From NCBI RefSeq assembly GCF_037975245.1, contig NC_092581.1:8929303-8993302 (forward strand): a stretch of 64,000 bases of DNA, written 5' to 3'. The translations under genes were made by a program, and so were the position numbers. Every line of letters starts with the position of its first letter. Positions within the stretch are counted from its first letter, which is position 1. The DNA comes from Apostichopus japonicus. Taxonomy: Eukaryota > Echinodermata > Holothuroidea > Aspidochirotida > Stichopodidae. The notes beneath the pieces are model-generated. The model had not been told where the DNA came from, ran no database searches, and saw nothing but the letters and a program-made list of their open reading frames with translations. Shown piece by piece: positions 22,156 through 34,900 of this stretch.

Positions 22156-24060
22156 CTCTCACTGACTGCGGTGGTGTTTAAACTAGATTGTTCTTCGCTG
22201 TCCACAATAACTGTTTCATCAGCGACAATCTGTCATCAAATGAGAAAATATTTCAAAATAACGATTTGCTTAAAACATACTTTAGATTCATTGTGAAAGT
22301 TTAACTCAAACAGTTAAGTAACGATTTTATTCATACGTAACATAACAACTGCAACGTGTAAAAATCGTAAATAAATAACAAATTAACTTTTGCTTCATGT
22401 TAGCTATTAAATTTGACTTTTATCTCATAAAATGCTATATACATCCTAACCTGTGTTTGAGCACCAACAACTTTAAAGAACTCTGCAGGGATGCTTAGTT
22501 CAGTAATCCTGCGGTAATCCATGTAAATCGGGGCAGCAGAGATGGTTTGGCACATCCGGGCAACGTCACAAGCAACTGTTGAAAAGAAGTGACACCAACA
22601 TTAATACTAAATAATACTCCCAAAATATTTGACATGTTAATTAAAAGTAAAATATCGCTTAACTAATTCGTCTGCTTTTCTTCGCTCTTTTACGCTTTTA
22701 TTAAACGTTGACGATGTCAACATTATAAGAAAGATGCGATGGAAAATATTAATATGATAAACTGCGAGACTGACTATTATCTCACCTGTGAGGTCAAGGG
22801 TCAACCCATGGAAGAATCGAGGTCGATAAAGCACAACTTCTTTTCCTGTTGTAAAGCGATCCCTGTGTTTAAAACAAAAAATATACCCAAAGAGTGAAGC
22901 AGCAAAGAAAGTACTTAGATAATAATGCAATGATTAATAAAGTTTTTCCAAATCTTTTTGTGATAATATTTGATCCTATAATTTAACATTACCAGCAATT
23001 ACTCCTGTTCACGAAATTAAGCAAGTGTCATATTTATAGAATACTTGAATATTTTTCAATTTAATGAGTGGTTTTGTTTCAATTCTATGCCATCCGTTTA
23101 CTCAATTATAATATAAGCCATAAATAATTCAATCACTGACGTCACGCAGTAATATTAAATTGGGTTCCATTTAGTACGCTGGCAAAATTATTCGTGTGTC
23201 GATAAACCTTTAATGAGATATATGATAATAGGGAGAGAGGGTGGGGTGGGTGGGGTAGTGAATCCCTCGTTTATCTTCCTTTAACTGTTTTCGATACTAC
23301 CTTTGAACCACTACCTACAGAATGTAGTTTGTATTACTCGTTTTACTTACCTCTCACTGACTGCGGTGGTGTTTAAACTAGATTGTTCTTCGCTGTCCAC
23401 AATAACTGTTTCATCAGCGGCAATCTGTAATCAAATGAGTAAATATTTTAATAAAACGATTTGCTTAAAAGATACTATAGATTTATTGTGAAAGTTAAAC
23501 TCAAACAATTAAGTTACGATTTTGTTCATACGTAACATTACAACTGCAACGTGTAAAAATCGTAAAAAAATTAACAAATTAACTTTTGCTTCATGTTAGC
23601 TATTAAATTTGACTTTTATCTCATAAAATGCTATATACATCCTAACCTGTGTTTGAGCACCAATAACTTTTAAGAATTCTGCAGGGATGCTTAGTTCAGT
23701 AATCCTGCGGTAATCCATGTAAATCGGGGAAGCAGAGATGGTTTGGCACATCCGGGCAACGTCACAAGCAACTGTTGAAAAGAAGTGACACCAACATTAA
23801 TACTTAATAATACTCCCAAAATATTTGACATGTTAATTAAAAGTAAAATATCGCTTAACTAATTCGTCTGCTTTTCTTCGCTCTTTTACGCTTTTATTAA
23901 ACGTTGACGATGTCAACATGATAAGAAAGATGCGACGGAAAGTATATTGATATGATAAACTGCGAGACTGTCTATTATCTCACCTGTGAGGTCAAGGGTC
24001 AGCCCATGGAAGAATCGAGGTCGATAAAGCACAACTTCTTTTCCTGTTGTAAAACGATCC
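22156..24060 (-). repeat. Nested ~1.2-kb tandem duplication of a three-exon module (copy A)
   Basis: Exons 11-13 (24060-23984, 23771-23647, 23424-23351) and exons 14-16 (22862-22786, 22575-22451, 22229-22156) have identical lengths (77, 125, 74 nt). They are offset by about 1195-1198 bp, and the introns are alike too. The same arrangement is in copy B (35775-33858, offset about 1210) and copy C (48468-46559, offset about 1219), so the nested duplication predates the unit triplication. Confidence 0.9.
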
Positions 24061-27000
24061 CTGTGTTTAAAACAAAAATTATACTCAAAGAGTTAAGCAG
24101 CAAAGAAAGTACTAAGATAATAATGCAATGATTAATAAAGTTTTGTCCAAATCTTTTTATGATGAATTTTGATCCTATAATTTAATATTACCAGCAATTA
24201 CTTCTGTTCACGAAATTAAGCATTACGTGCAAGTGTAATATTTATAGAATACTTGAATATTTTCCAATTTAATGAGTGGTGTTGTTTCAATTATATGCCC
24301 ATCCGTGTACTTACCTTGCTGTAGATGGAACAGGAGTCTCCACAAGTCCTTTTTCGTTGTCCACAAAAATTGTTTCATCAACGAGAACCTAAGAAGCAGA
24401 CATAAATTTAAGTACTTTAAAACAAATTTGATAGTCCAACATAACAAGATATGAAATTGAGCACAACTGACGTTAATATCTTCGTCAAACAAAATCTTTT
24501 AACGGTAGTTTAAGATAAAAAATAAGGTTTACCTGTTTAAGATCACCAAAGTATCCAAAGTGAACTAGGGGGATGGTCCGAGGGTGTCTGGTATTGAAGA
24601 CACCAATAGAGGGCAGCAATCATGATATCGAATGCCCGGGCAACGTCACAAGCAGCTGTTGAAAAGAGAAGGCAAGACGTCATGACTCGATAATGGTGAA
24701 GTGACGTACGCATGCTCAGATTATATAAATACTCCTACAATTCATGTAATCTTCTCCGCATTAAAGGCATCCAATTGATCATCACAAATTTCGTATTGTT
24801 TACTCCTAATGTATTCAAAACTATTCTTTTTTTTTACAGTTAATGCTATTAACGTTAGCATGCAGCTGATGAGTGCATTTCATAACTAAAAACACATAAC
24901 TTAAATTAGCTTCAGCAGTTAATCTGTTAATTACAAGACCAACTTCAACACGATAATTCAGGCCTAATATGCCTCTGCTTTCCTGGCCTAAATATAGACA
25001 AGTTGATGATGATATTTCATCTACTGGTAAGGGGTACACTGGTCTAGGTTAAGTAGCTCACCTGAGACGTCAAGAGTCAAGCCAAATAGTAAATGAGGGC
25101 GGTACAGCATCACTGATGTAATTTCATTCCTGGAAAAGGAACGGAATTTTAACAAAAACAGCAATTATAGAAAGAAATAATCTAAACGCTGTATTATACA
25201 AAGTTTCAATAAGTTCATTATATTTGAGCTAGGATGTTCACATATTATTGCTGACTATAACCTTTTCTCCTTACCTGTTAGCAGCTGCATCCCTTCTCTC
25301 AACCAGTTGTTCTTCGCTGTCCACCAAAATTGTTTCATCAGCGACAACCTGCAAAAGCAGAAAAAATATATAATTTGTCATTTTACGTCAATATTTTAGT
25401 TTCAAGTATAATATTCGGCATCACAACATCATATCCATTGATTCTGCAAGTAAACTCAGGCACCTCCCTCACCTTAAAGAGAAGGTTTTCTCTTGTATCA
25501 AGATGGATAGCCTTGGGTTCCTTCAGATCTTGAAGTACTTTACTGACAGCCATGATGGTATCCAAGAACCGAGCAAGGTCAAGAGCAGCTGTGAAGAGAA
25601 ATGGTGACGTCATTAAACACATCTGGATGTCAATGTTTCTGTCGATAATTGTTAACATTAAAACCGTAAATTGTCAAACTTAAATGTTCACTCTTCTCTG
25701 TGATGCTATTACACCTTAGCTATACATATTCACCTGATATGATCCAGCTCTATCTTCACATATAATTAAGTCTATATTATATTTTATTTATTGAATATAT
25801 GGCTGACCTAACAGGTGGAATGGGAGGAAACTAAATTCGAAAAATTAAACAAATTTCCCATATTACCCACCCCCTACATCCCGACACCCTCCCTTGCACT
25901 ACACCCGTCTTAAGTAATTTCCATTCCTACTTCTAACGCTATGCAATGTATTAAAGCATCTTTCCGAGTTAAGTCGTAATTTTGGCAATTTACCAAACTT
26001 ACCGAAAATATGATGAAGGGTAATTATTCTATGATACTTCTTTTTCATTTTTCTCACCAAATGATTAATTAATGGATCAATTTATGGTGTTTTAGTATAT
26101 TAATAGGATATACAAAGCAAATGGGACATATTAAACATATTGTGTTCATTATTTGAACTAAACTTTTAAACTTGTCTTAAGCTTTTTTGAAGGCACGTTT
26201 CGTGGTACAATATTACTTATGTGTATATGACTCACCAGTAACATCAACTCGACGGTGTGGTAAACCGACCGGTGGTCTGTAAAGAACGAGTTCTTTTCCG
26301 GTTGTCAGTATATCGCTAGATATAAATAAAAACATATGAGTAACTACATTTCCTTCAAGCGATTTATTTTCCAAAATGAATGTTCTAGAGTATGAGTTTT
26401 AGAAATAAAGAGACTGAAAATTAAAAAGGAACTCACGTGGTCAAGGTCAATCCTAGGTCAATGGGTGGGAGAGGAAAAAGACAGAAGAGGACTTTCCTTG
26501 CGGCAAACGGGTCCTGTAATATATAGAGAAAATTCAATCAAAATATCTAATTTATAATCCAATGATGAATTGATAAGTTATTGACCATATTGATTGAAAA
26601 GTGAGGGCGCTAGCATTAACTTAATTGGTTAATTTGTTAGTGTTAGTTTGCTATATATATACCGGGACTAAAGACTTTTATAATTTACCAAGATTTCAGG
26701 AAGATCTTCTACTTGAGATGTTGTTCTGTTCATCTTGTTGATTCTGATCTTCTTCAGATAACGAAGAATATGTTTTCTTTGTCGGGCATGAGTCTCCACT
26801 TTTAACAGAAACATAAATATTAAGCTTGTAAATAATGTGCAATAACATCAGTTTATTTACTATATTTTACATAATTAATATGTTAGATTGAGAGAATCGG
26901 AAGGGGTTGGACCTCCCTCATTCACTTATTGTAAAAATACAAAACTGAGACGTGTCCGTCAAGTACTGACAGAATATTTATCTTTGGCCGCTGCAATTAT

Positions 27001-27861
27001 TTCGCCAGTATAGTCATATTATATAATGGCAACTCCATACATAAAATCTACATCTTCAATATACTTTTGTAACACATTATATATGAAAAGAGAACGAAAT
27101 AATTAAATATAAACTTACTTCCTCGGATCTCTCTAAGCAGTCTCTTCGCACACCTCTTCTTAGTCTTCCCGAAGTCGTTGCCTTTTATTAATAAAAGATA
27201 GAGTTATTTATGCTTCGATAACAGGCTCATATATTTATTTTTTTTAATTTGTTAACGATTAAGTTAGGTATGCGCGATTCATTAAAATCCGAGAGCACTT
27301 CATTTATCAAAATTAAGTATCACCTATAGGCCTATAACAAATTTGGGAAATAATATGTGTGCATGGGAAGGGTACTTTATTTGTACCATTCAGATCGATG
27401 GTGCATGTATAAGGTTGCTTACAAGATGGTCAAAAGGCATCAATGCCACCGCTCCCTCCATCTATACCCCATCCCACTCTCACTCCCACCACTCCCACCA
27501 CCCCTACTCTGGCCGCCATCCACTCTTGAGTGCACCTTGTTATTTTAGTGATTGTTGTCCTAGTCTAGCTTCATTCATGTTTATTATATTTCAATTCATG
27601 TAACTCTGGTGCAATATCGATGTCCCATTCCTAATATTACAATAAGATCTACCATTGCAACGAGAACATTCACTGAGGTTAACTTAAAACACTGGCAATT
27701 GTTGAACCACTTTACCTATAATCTCACGTTAAAATAACAAGAAAATTATTCCACTCACCGACTCCATCTCGCCATTTTTCTCGGATGCTGATCATTAATG
27801 CCTCAACGAGAGCAAGAAGCAAGATAATAACTAAAGCTAATAGTTCAATAAGCAGTATCAT

Positions 27862-28480
27862 GATTAAACCTCTTCGAGATAAAACACAACTAGATCGCTG
27901 TATGTATCAATATGAATTGATTGTAAAGTACGTGTTAAGTTTATTTGTACACAAGACTAAAGGTTTTATGTGTGACGAAATAGAGTACTGAGAACTTTGC
28001 GTGATATGCGCGTATCATAGTATGCGTTTGTATATATTGCAAAGATTTTGTATCTGGTTTAGTATACACATGTAGTTTAAACTGGTTGCGTTGATTCGAC
28101 GCAGATTTCTTTATATTGCGTGTGCCCGTGCGTTGCTTGTACTGTCACGGGTTACTAGCGGAGATCGCTAAGGCGCTGTAACATATCGCTGTTTTGAACC
28201 AGTACTGTCAAGCACGCATTCGTGTTTACATAAACCGCGTGCGCGCGTTCTCAACTTTGTAGCGCACAATGTCCGTCACCAAAATTGACGTCATCCAGGA
28301 ACGACACTGGTCATTTGCACGTGATGAGAATATTCTGCAGTTTTCTACATGTTCCAGTTTATTGTGATCTCTGTATGGAATATCCGGTGTCAGTTGGTTA
28401 TTAAAACATGCGGCTGTTACAATGTAATTTTGACGACGATCGAGATATTGTAATGATATAATCAAGAGGTGTTGATATTG
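27862..28480 (-). promoter_or_regulatory. Putative promoter region of copy A
   Basis: Upstream of the ATG the sequence becomes CpG-rich (acataaaccgcgtgcgcgcg near 28229) and contains a perfect palindromic CRE-type site TGACGTCA at 28286-28293. The block is conserved upstream of copies B (site at 40497-40504) and C (site changed to TTACGTCA, 52719-52726). No TATA box or start site was assigned. Confidence 0.4.
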
Positions 28481-29287
28481 ACGTATCGAGAAAGGCTGAG
28501 AATGACAAGTGTTCCAGGTGTAGGAATATGTTTTGTCGCTTCAACAGGTTTCGTGTAAGTACTGTAGTCTATAGCTCACACAGTACTGCTAATTGGCCTA
28601 TTACAAGGTACTAAAATAAGGCCCACCTTTTTCCACAAGAGGGCCTTAACGAAAAGTGGATGAAGCTTATCTATCCGAAGTGACTTATTATTGGCCAAAA
28701 TAAAGCAACAATTGTGAACCTTCTTTTATTTGGCGGAGATGGAATGTTTATCCATAAGATCACAGAATAGTTGTAAATACAAATAAACCTAAAAGAAATT
28801 ACTCACGAATTTCGCGTTGCACATTTAGTCTGACATTTAGCCTGAATTGTTGGGACGTTAAAACCTGTTCAGTTAGTTGTCTTTATTATTGAGAAAGTTG
28901 AGTGGCGCTATAATTTACTACGTTTTTATTGTCTTAGAACGAATAACTTGATTTCTGACATAAGTTTGGATGGTTGAAATGCTCTTACCATCCCTCATCT
29001 CCACGTACCCCCTGCCTCTCAATTGCATCTCCCTTCTATACTCTTCTTTGTTATTTCAGCCACAATTTAAAGAACATTACGGATGCACAGGAACGGTCGA
29101 TATCTTATGTCGGCTAACTTCGATGGTTCTGTCTGATTGGAGTCAGTTAGTATTGTCCGCTAGGTTATAATCAAGCTCCTCTAGATGGGAGCTAACATGC
29201 TCGAAACTAGCGCTATACGATAGGCTCTACTGTACTGCTAGGCTTAGGCTAAGTTGCCAAGAATTCGATTTGTCGGTTGTTATATTC
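28481..29287. other. Spacer upstream of copy A, no gene
   Basis: Duplicated spacer, similar to 40680-41498 upstream of copy B. A short + strand reading frame at 28970-29170 has a counterpart at 41158-41358, but the whole block is duplicated and several amino acids differ, so coding function is not supported. Confidence 0.5.
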
Positions 29288-30108
29288 CAGGGGCGTAGCT
29301 AGACAGCATATTCTTCGGAGGGGGTGGGAGGTGCTTCAGGATCTAATGACCCAACATCGCCGAAGGCGCCGAGGAAGCGCTGTGGGGTCCCCCCGAAGGC
29401 GTGGGCCCAGCTCCGCCTTAAGGTGGGGTCCAAGGCAAAATTGTGGGCATTAGAATGAAGCATTCAACATTTTCAAATGGCAGTGGATGGACAAAGGGCG
29501 CCCTCAGAACGTGGGGCCCAGGCGACCGCCTTAGGGCCCATGATGGGGTCCAGGAGCAACTCTCATGTGGCGGACCAGAGGGAGAAGTCTCTGGAAGCTC
29601 TGGGGTATTTAAAAATTTGTTGGCAATTGAATGAATACCTTCAAATGGCATTTGCTGCGCAATAAGCATACTACGAAAGTCACAATTTGACCATTTTTTT
29701 CCTCAATAATAGCCAATACCTCCGAATAACGGCCTCTCGAATTGATGATGCAGGGGTCTTGCGTGTGGAGAGGATGGATGATGATAGGGATTGCACGGGG
29801 CTTTGTTACAATAATTCTACTGAATTTGTTTAACAGGAAGTAATAATAAGACAACTATTTTCAATGGGTGCGCGCTAAGCACCCCGAAAAATAACATTTT
29901 TAAAGACATTTCAATAAATGTGTTACTTCATTTTATATTAAAAATATATAAAAATATTTTAAAAGTTATCCATTATATTAAAATCCCCTCCTAATTTCTC
30001 TCGTCTTTTTGCCTTTCCCTTTTTATTATTGTTTGATTTTTGGGGGTTGTGACAAGTATGGGGGGGGGGGCACAAGCCCCTACCCTCCCCTCCCGTAGCT
30101 GCGCCCTG
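29288..30108. mobile_element. hAT-like non-autonomous element (unit 1)
   Basis: The left end is CAGGGGCGTAGCTAG. The right end read backwards is CAGGGCGCAGCTACGGGAGG. Flanking 8-bp direct repeats are ttatattc (29280-29287) and ttatattt (30109-30116). CAGGGGCG-type ends with 8-bp target duplications are typical of hAT transposons. No transposase frame is visible. The same insertion is at the equivalent place in unit 2. Confidence 0.8.
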
Positions 30109-30330
30109 TTATATTTGCAGACATTAACCGAAACCAAGAGTATTCAATTAATTCGTATGCTTGACTACTGGTTATCAAATATACCAATTCTCAATATATA
30201 TACATACCAACTCTTGTGCACGTTGTGATGAAAACTACTGACCATAAGGGCATGCATACAATAAACAGTTGGTAAGCTACTTTACTGATTGTTTTGGTTC
30301 TCCAAAATATTAAGGGACATTGGGTGGTGT

Positions 30331-30572
30331 AAGTGGTGTACTAAGCGGGGGAGGGGGGGGGGCGTTCCGCCCGATGTACCAGTCAGGAAGGTGCCACATA
30401 ACTGTTCATATAATCAGTTCAAAGCTTTGCCGAAGATAGCACCATTTTGTATCTAAGCCACCTCACATAAATCCTCCCCTTTCCCTTAGACCCCTTCCCC
30501 AGGTCGGCGTCCCCTACAAGGGTGGAAAGGGAAGCATTCGGCCCGGTGCCCACTTTTTTAGGTACGCCACTG
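30331..30572. mobile_element. Small hAT-like MITE (unit 1)
   Basis: The left end is aagtggtgtactaag and the right end read backwards is CAGTGGCGTACCTAA. Flanks are ggtggtgt and aatggtgt, a degraded 8-bp duplication (gatggtgt/aatggtgt in unit 2). The interior is G/C-rich with homopolymer runs. The counterpart in unit 2 is 43081-43315. Confidence 0.6.
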
Positions 30573-31902
30573 AATGGTGTTAAATTAGACAATTAATTGA
30601 AACAAAAGTGACGGGAAATGTTTCAAGAGTGGTTAAAACTGTTTGTTGATGTTTGAGACCATTATCAATGACTTTCTAGCATATTGTGGTCAAATATTGT
30701 TTGCTCTGAAATGTTAAAATATCCTCTGTACTCCGGTTTATTCGCTGCACGATTTTCGCTTCAAATAATCCTTTTCGACATATATACATCTGTTAGTTCA
30801 AATAAACAAGAGTTGTATTTGTATCATGTGAATCAGTTTTCGTTATGAATTTCATAAAAGAGCAGTGTTTTCGGCTGAATCCGGAACAGGGGCGGAGACC
30901 AGAATTTTTAAAGGAAGGGTCACGCCCGTGGGGTCAATTGCCGACATGTATGGGGTACACATGGGTGTCCTTCCCCAGCCTGAATAAAATCAGAAGGGGG
31001 ATGGTTCCTTCTGAGGCATAGTTTGGCTATAAATTAGGCCTGTAGTTAGGTCTACACGCATGGTTCTGCTAATAACTTTGTTTTTAATTCTGGTGTGGCT
31101 CGGAAAGGACGTGTACACCCCATCGCTCCTACCATATGAACTATTAAAGTCAGAGAGTGCAGGGATGTAATTAAAGCAAACAAATGGACTAAAATATCAT
31201 CAGCTTGATCAAATTTGTAATCAATCGTATTAATCAGCAGCGTATACCATTTCGCAATATTACTGAAATTCGAAGTCACCAAACAAACAAAAAACTGCCA
31301 TATCCCACCACCCTCCCTAACTTCTGTTGAGAAATATGATTTATTTTCAATATTTAACAGCCATATCGATAGAATAAACTGATCATTACAATATAATAAG
31401 TAGCATATTGTTAATGCAAATTATCATAAAATTGTAATTCATAAAGTAAAAAGAAAACATCATGAAACATATATGTAAGTTGCCTTAGTTTACTACAGAA
31501 AGAACTACATGAAAATTGTTACAAGTGTGTATAAATCAGCACAAACTATGGAACTTGTCGACTTCCTTCTCTACCGGGCTGCTATCCCCCCCCCCCTCCG
31601 GCTCTGAGGCAGGCCCCTCCGCGACCCTCTCAGCTACTCCCCCTTTCCCAATAATGCCTTAAAGCATTGTGAATCGACTATGAATCAACGGCAAGCTGCA
31701 ATGACTAGCTGGAACGACTTTTCTTGCTGCAGGGCTTGATGAAACAGACAACAACAACAAAAAACACGAACAACTGAAATACACATATAATTTTAATTTA
31801 TTTTGGAAACAAAACAATACAGGACGAAACTGACAAGTTTTAACCATTTCTGGAGCCTTGAAACAATTTTATTATTTTTTTATTTCTTTATTTTTTTAAA
31901 TA

Positions 31903-34900
31903 TCAATATGGACATTCTGATTTCCTTGATCGACGTCGGGCCTTCTTCTTACGCTTTTTGGGTTGTTTTGCCTGGATGGCTTGATCAGCCCTCTTTTTAG
32001 CTTCGATTTCATCAGCTAGACGACAGGCTCTTTCCCTTCTGAGTACATAATCTGTTGTATCTTCTACCACCAGTAATGTCCTGAGAGAGACAAGGCACAA
32101 AACATTAAAATATAATATGGAGACAGAACATGAGAGGAATGCACATATCGTAGATGAGGTATATGAATGTTCCACGCTATTTGATCTTTGTTTTTACCAT
32201 TTTATAAAATTAATCATTTTAAGGAATTTGAAAATATAATCATATTATTTTAAATGTACTATAAACGTGGCATGTAGCCAAATGCTTTGGTAAAGGCCTG
32301 TTTTCCTATTCGAATGTAACAAAATGGTTCTCCAGTTGATGGTTTTATGAACGAATTAGAATAACTCACGTGTACTCAGACATGGTCTCGTCAAAGGTTG
32401 ATTTGTAGCCGAAGTTAGCCTCGTTAGTGGCAAACATATCACTGACTTCCCAGCTTTCAACCTGTGAATATTAACAATGATAATGAAAAACGTTGTTTTC
32501 ACAGCGGTTTGATGTATTGATAACATTCGCAAGTGTGTTATGTTATGTTGTGTAGTGCTATATTTGGAATTGGCAGAAATGGAAATATCATGGTCAACCT
32601 TTTAACAGAATGGAAAACATCAAAACAATTGTACTTGTTATTTGCATGTTATGTACCTCATCTAAATCCAGGCCATTGTCGGTTACGTCACTAGGCCCCA
32701 CCCACTTGACCAGTTCTCTTGGTCTGATTGGAACGGGGGGTTGCAGTTCGACAAAATCGTCGTCGTAGAGAAAAGCTGTTGTAAAAAATGAAAATATCGT
32801 TAACATTCAAAGAAGCAAGAAAATCTTCCCCTGTCGGTCAGCTGAATGTTCGAGGCACTGAACTCGAATGTGACGTCATAATATACCCGGCGTGCTGTGA
32901 CACTAGAAAACTTGGGGCAAATTTACCCCCAATTCCCTTCTCTCACCATTAAAATGAAATGGTGAGATATTAATGTCGCCTGGTAACTTGTGAATAGGTA
33001 TAGTTAGAGGCTCTAAAACTTTCAGAATGTGTGAAAATAAAACTCTTACTATGTTTTACTTCTATCCTAAGAAGTTAAAATAAGTTTAACGACTATTCTG
33101 TAAATCTGATATTTACATGCAATTTACTAGTTTTACAAGGAAACCTCATGACTCCCACCCATCAACCCACGCATTACATCACACCAAATCCTACCATACC
33201 ATACCATACAACATATCATACCACATCATATAATATTATATTTTGCCATACCGTACCATCTATACATACCATACCATACCACATAATACCATACCACACT
33301 AAACCACACCACACCAAACCACACCATACCATATTATACCGTACCATACCACATCACATCATATCTTACCATACCGTACCATCTATACATACCATACCAC
33401 ATAATACCATACCACATTAAACCACACCACACTAAACCACACCACACCATATCACACAATACCAAACCTTAATCTAGCCAAGCAAAGATATTTTCATCTT
33501 ACCGTGAGAATGTTCAGTTTCTCCTTTCTCATCATCGTTTACTTGGGATGTGCCCAGACTTATGACGTCATTCTGTTGTTGTTTACAGCTGTAATGATTA
33601 TAATATAAGTCATAAATAATCCAGTCACTAACGTTACGCATAATATTTAATTGGGTTCTCATTGAGTAAGCTGGCAAAAATATTCGTGTGTCGATAAACC
33701 TTTAATGACAATTTTGATAGTAGGGAGAGAGGGGTGGGTTGGGTGGGTTGGGTGGGGGGGGTGAGTGAATCCCTCGTTTATCTTCCTTTGACTGCTAACG
33801 CTACTACCTTTGAACCACTACCTACATAATATATTTTGCATTACTCCTTTTACCTACCTCTCACTGACTGCGGTGGTGTTTAAACTAGATTGTTCATCGC
33901 TGTCCACAATAACTGTTTCATCAGCGACAATCTGTCATCAAATGAGAAAATATTTAAAAATAACGATTTTGCTTAAAACATACTTTAGATTCATTGTGAA
34001 AGTTTAACTCAAACAGTTAAGTAACGATTTTATTCATATGTAACATTACAACTGCAACGTGTAAAAATCGTAAATAAATAACAAATTAACTTTTGCTTCA
34101 TGTTAGCTATTAAATTTGACTTTTATCTCATAAAATGCTATTACATCCTAACCTGTGTTTGAGCACCAACAACTTTAAAGAACTCTGCAGGGATGCTTAG
34201 TTCAGTAATCCTGCGGTAATCCATGTAAATCGGGGAAGCAGAGATGGTTTGGCACATTCGGGCAACGTCACAAGCAACTGTTGAAAAGAAGTGACACCAA
34301 CATTAATACTTAATAATACTCCCAAAATATTTGACATGTTAATTAAAAGTAAAATATCGCTTAACTAATTCGTCTGCTTTTCTTCGCTCTTTTACGCTTT
34401 CATTAAGCGTTGATGATGTCAACATTATAAGAAAGATGCGAAGGAAAGTATTGATATGATAAACTGTGAGACTGTCTATTATCTCACCTGTGAGGTCAAG
34501 GTTCAATCCATGGAAGAATCGAGGTCGATAAAGCACAACTTCTTTTCCTGTTGTAAAACGATCCCTGTGTTTAAAACAAAAATTATACCCAAAGAGTGAA
34601 GCAGCTAAGAAAGTACTTAGATAATAATGCAATGATTAATAAAGTTTTTCGAAATCTTTTTGTGATAATATTTGATCCTATAATTTAACATTACCAGCAA
34701 TTACTCCTGTTCACGAAATTAAGCAAGTGTCATGTTTATAGAATACTTGAATATTTTCCAATTTAATGAGTGGTTTTGTTTCAATTCTATGCCCATCCGT
34801 TTACTTAATTATATATGACATTAATAATTCAGTCACTGACGTCACGCAGTAATATTAAATTGGATTCCATTTAGTACGCTGGCAAAATTATTCGTGTGTC

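Larger units (their letters stand above)
19800..27861 (-). pseudogene. Modular membrane-anchored protein, copy A, frameshifted in exon 9
   Basis: Twenty exons, high to low: 27861-27759, 27181-27119, 26798-26689, 26513-26437, 26315-26236, 25588-25473, 25348-25275, 25129-25062, 24655-24533, 24388-24315, 24060-23984, 23771-23647, 23424-23351, 22862-22786, 22575-22451, 22229-22156, 21874-21789, 20672-20554, 20358-20267, 19977-19800 (TAA). Every exon matches copies B and C in length except exon 9. That exon is 123 nt instead of 128: one tggtc of a ggtctggtc direct repeat is missing, which shifts the frame to a TGA inside the exon. Skipping exon 9 would not restore the frame, because its flanking intron phases are 1 and 0. 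Other exons and all splice sites look intact, so the lesion is probably recent. A polymorphism or assembly error is possible. I do not recognise the family; see copy B for the architecture. Confidence 0.75.
19168..30664. repeat. Tandem unit 1 (carries gene copy A)
   Basis: The left boundary is where sequence similar to 30665 and 43415 begins (tcaatgac followed by ttctagcatat). The unit holds gene copy A plus its upstream spacer. It lacks a block of about 575 bp present near the 3' side of copies B and C (30878-31450 and 43625-44215). Boundaries are read by eye and may be off by tens of bases. Confidence 0.85.

Noticed and set aside
28970-29170. 66-codon + strand frame with a near-copy at 41158-41358
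   Set aside because: The whole spacer is duplicated, so conservation is expected. Several residues differ, and no splice context or domain supports coding.
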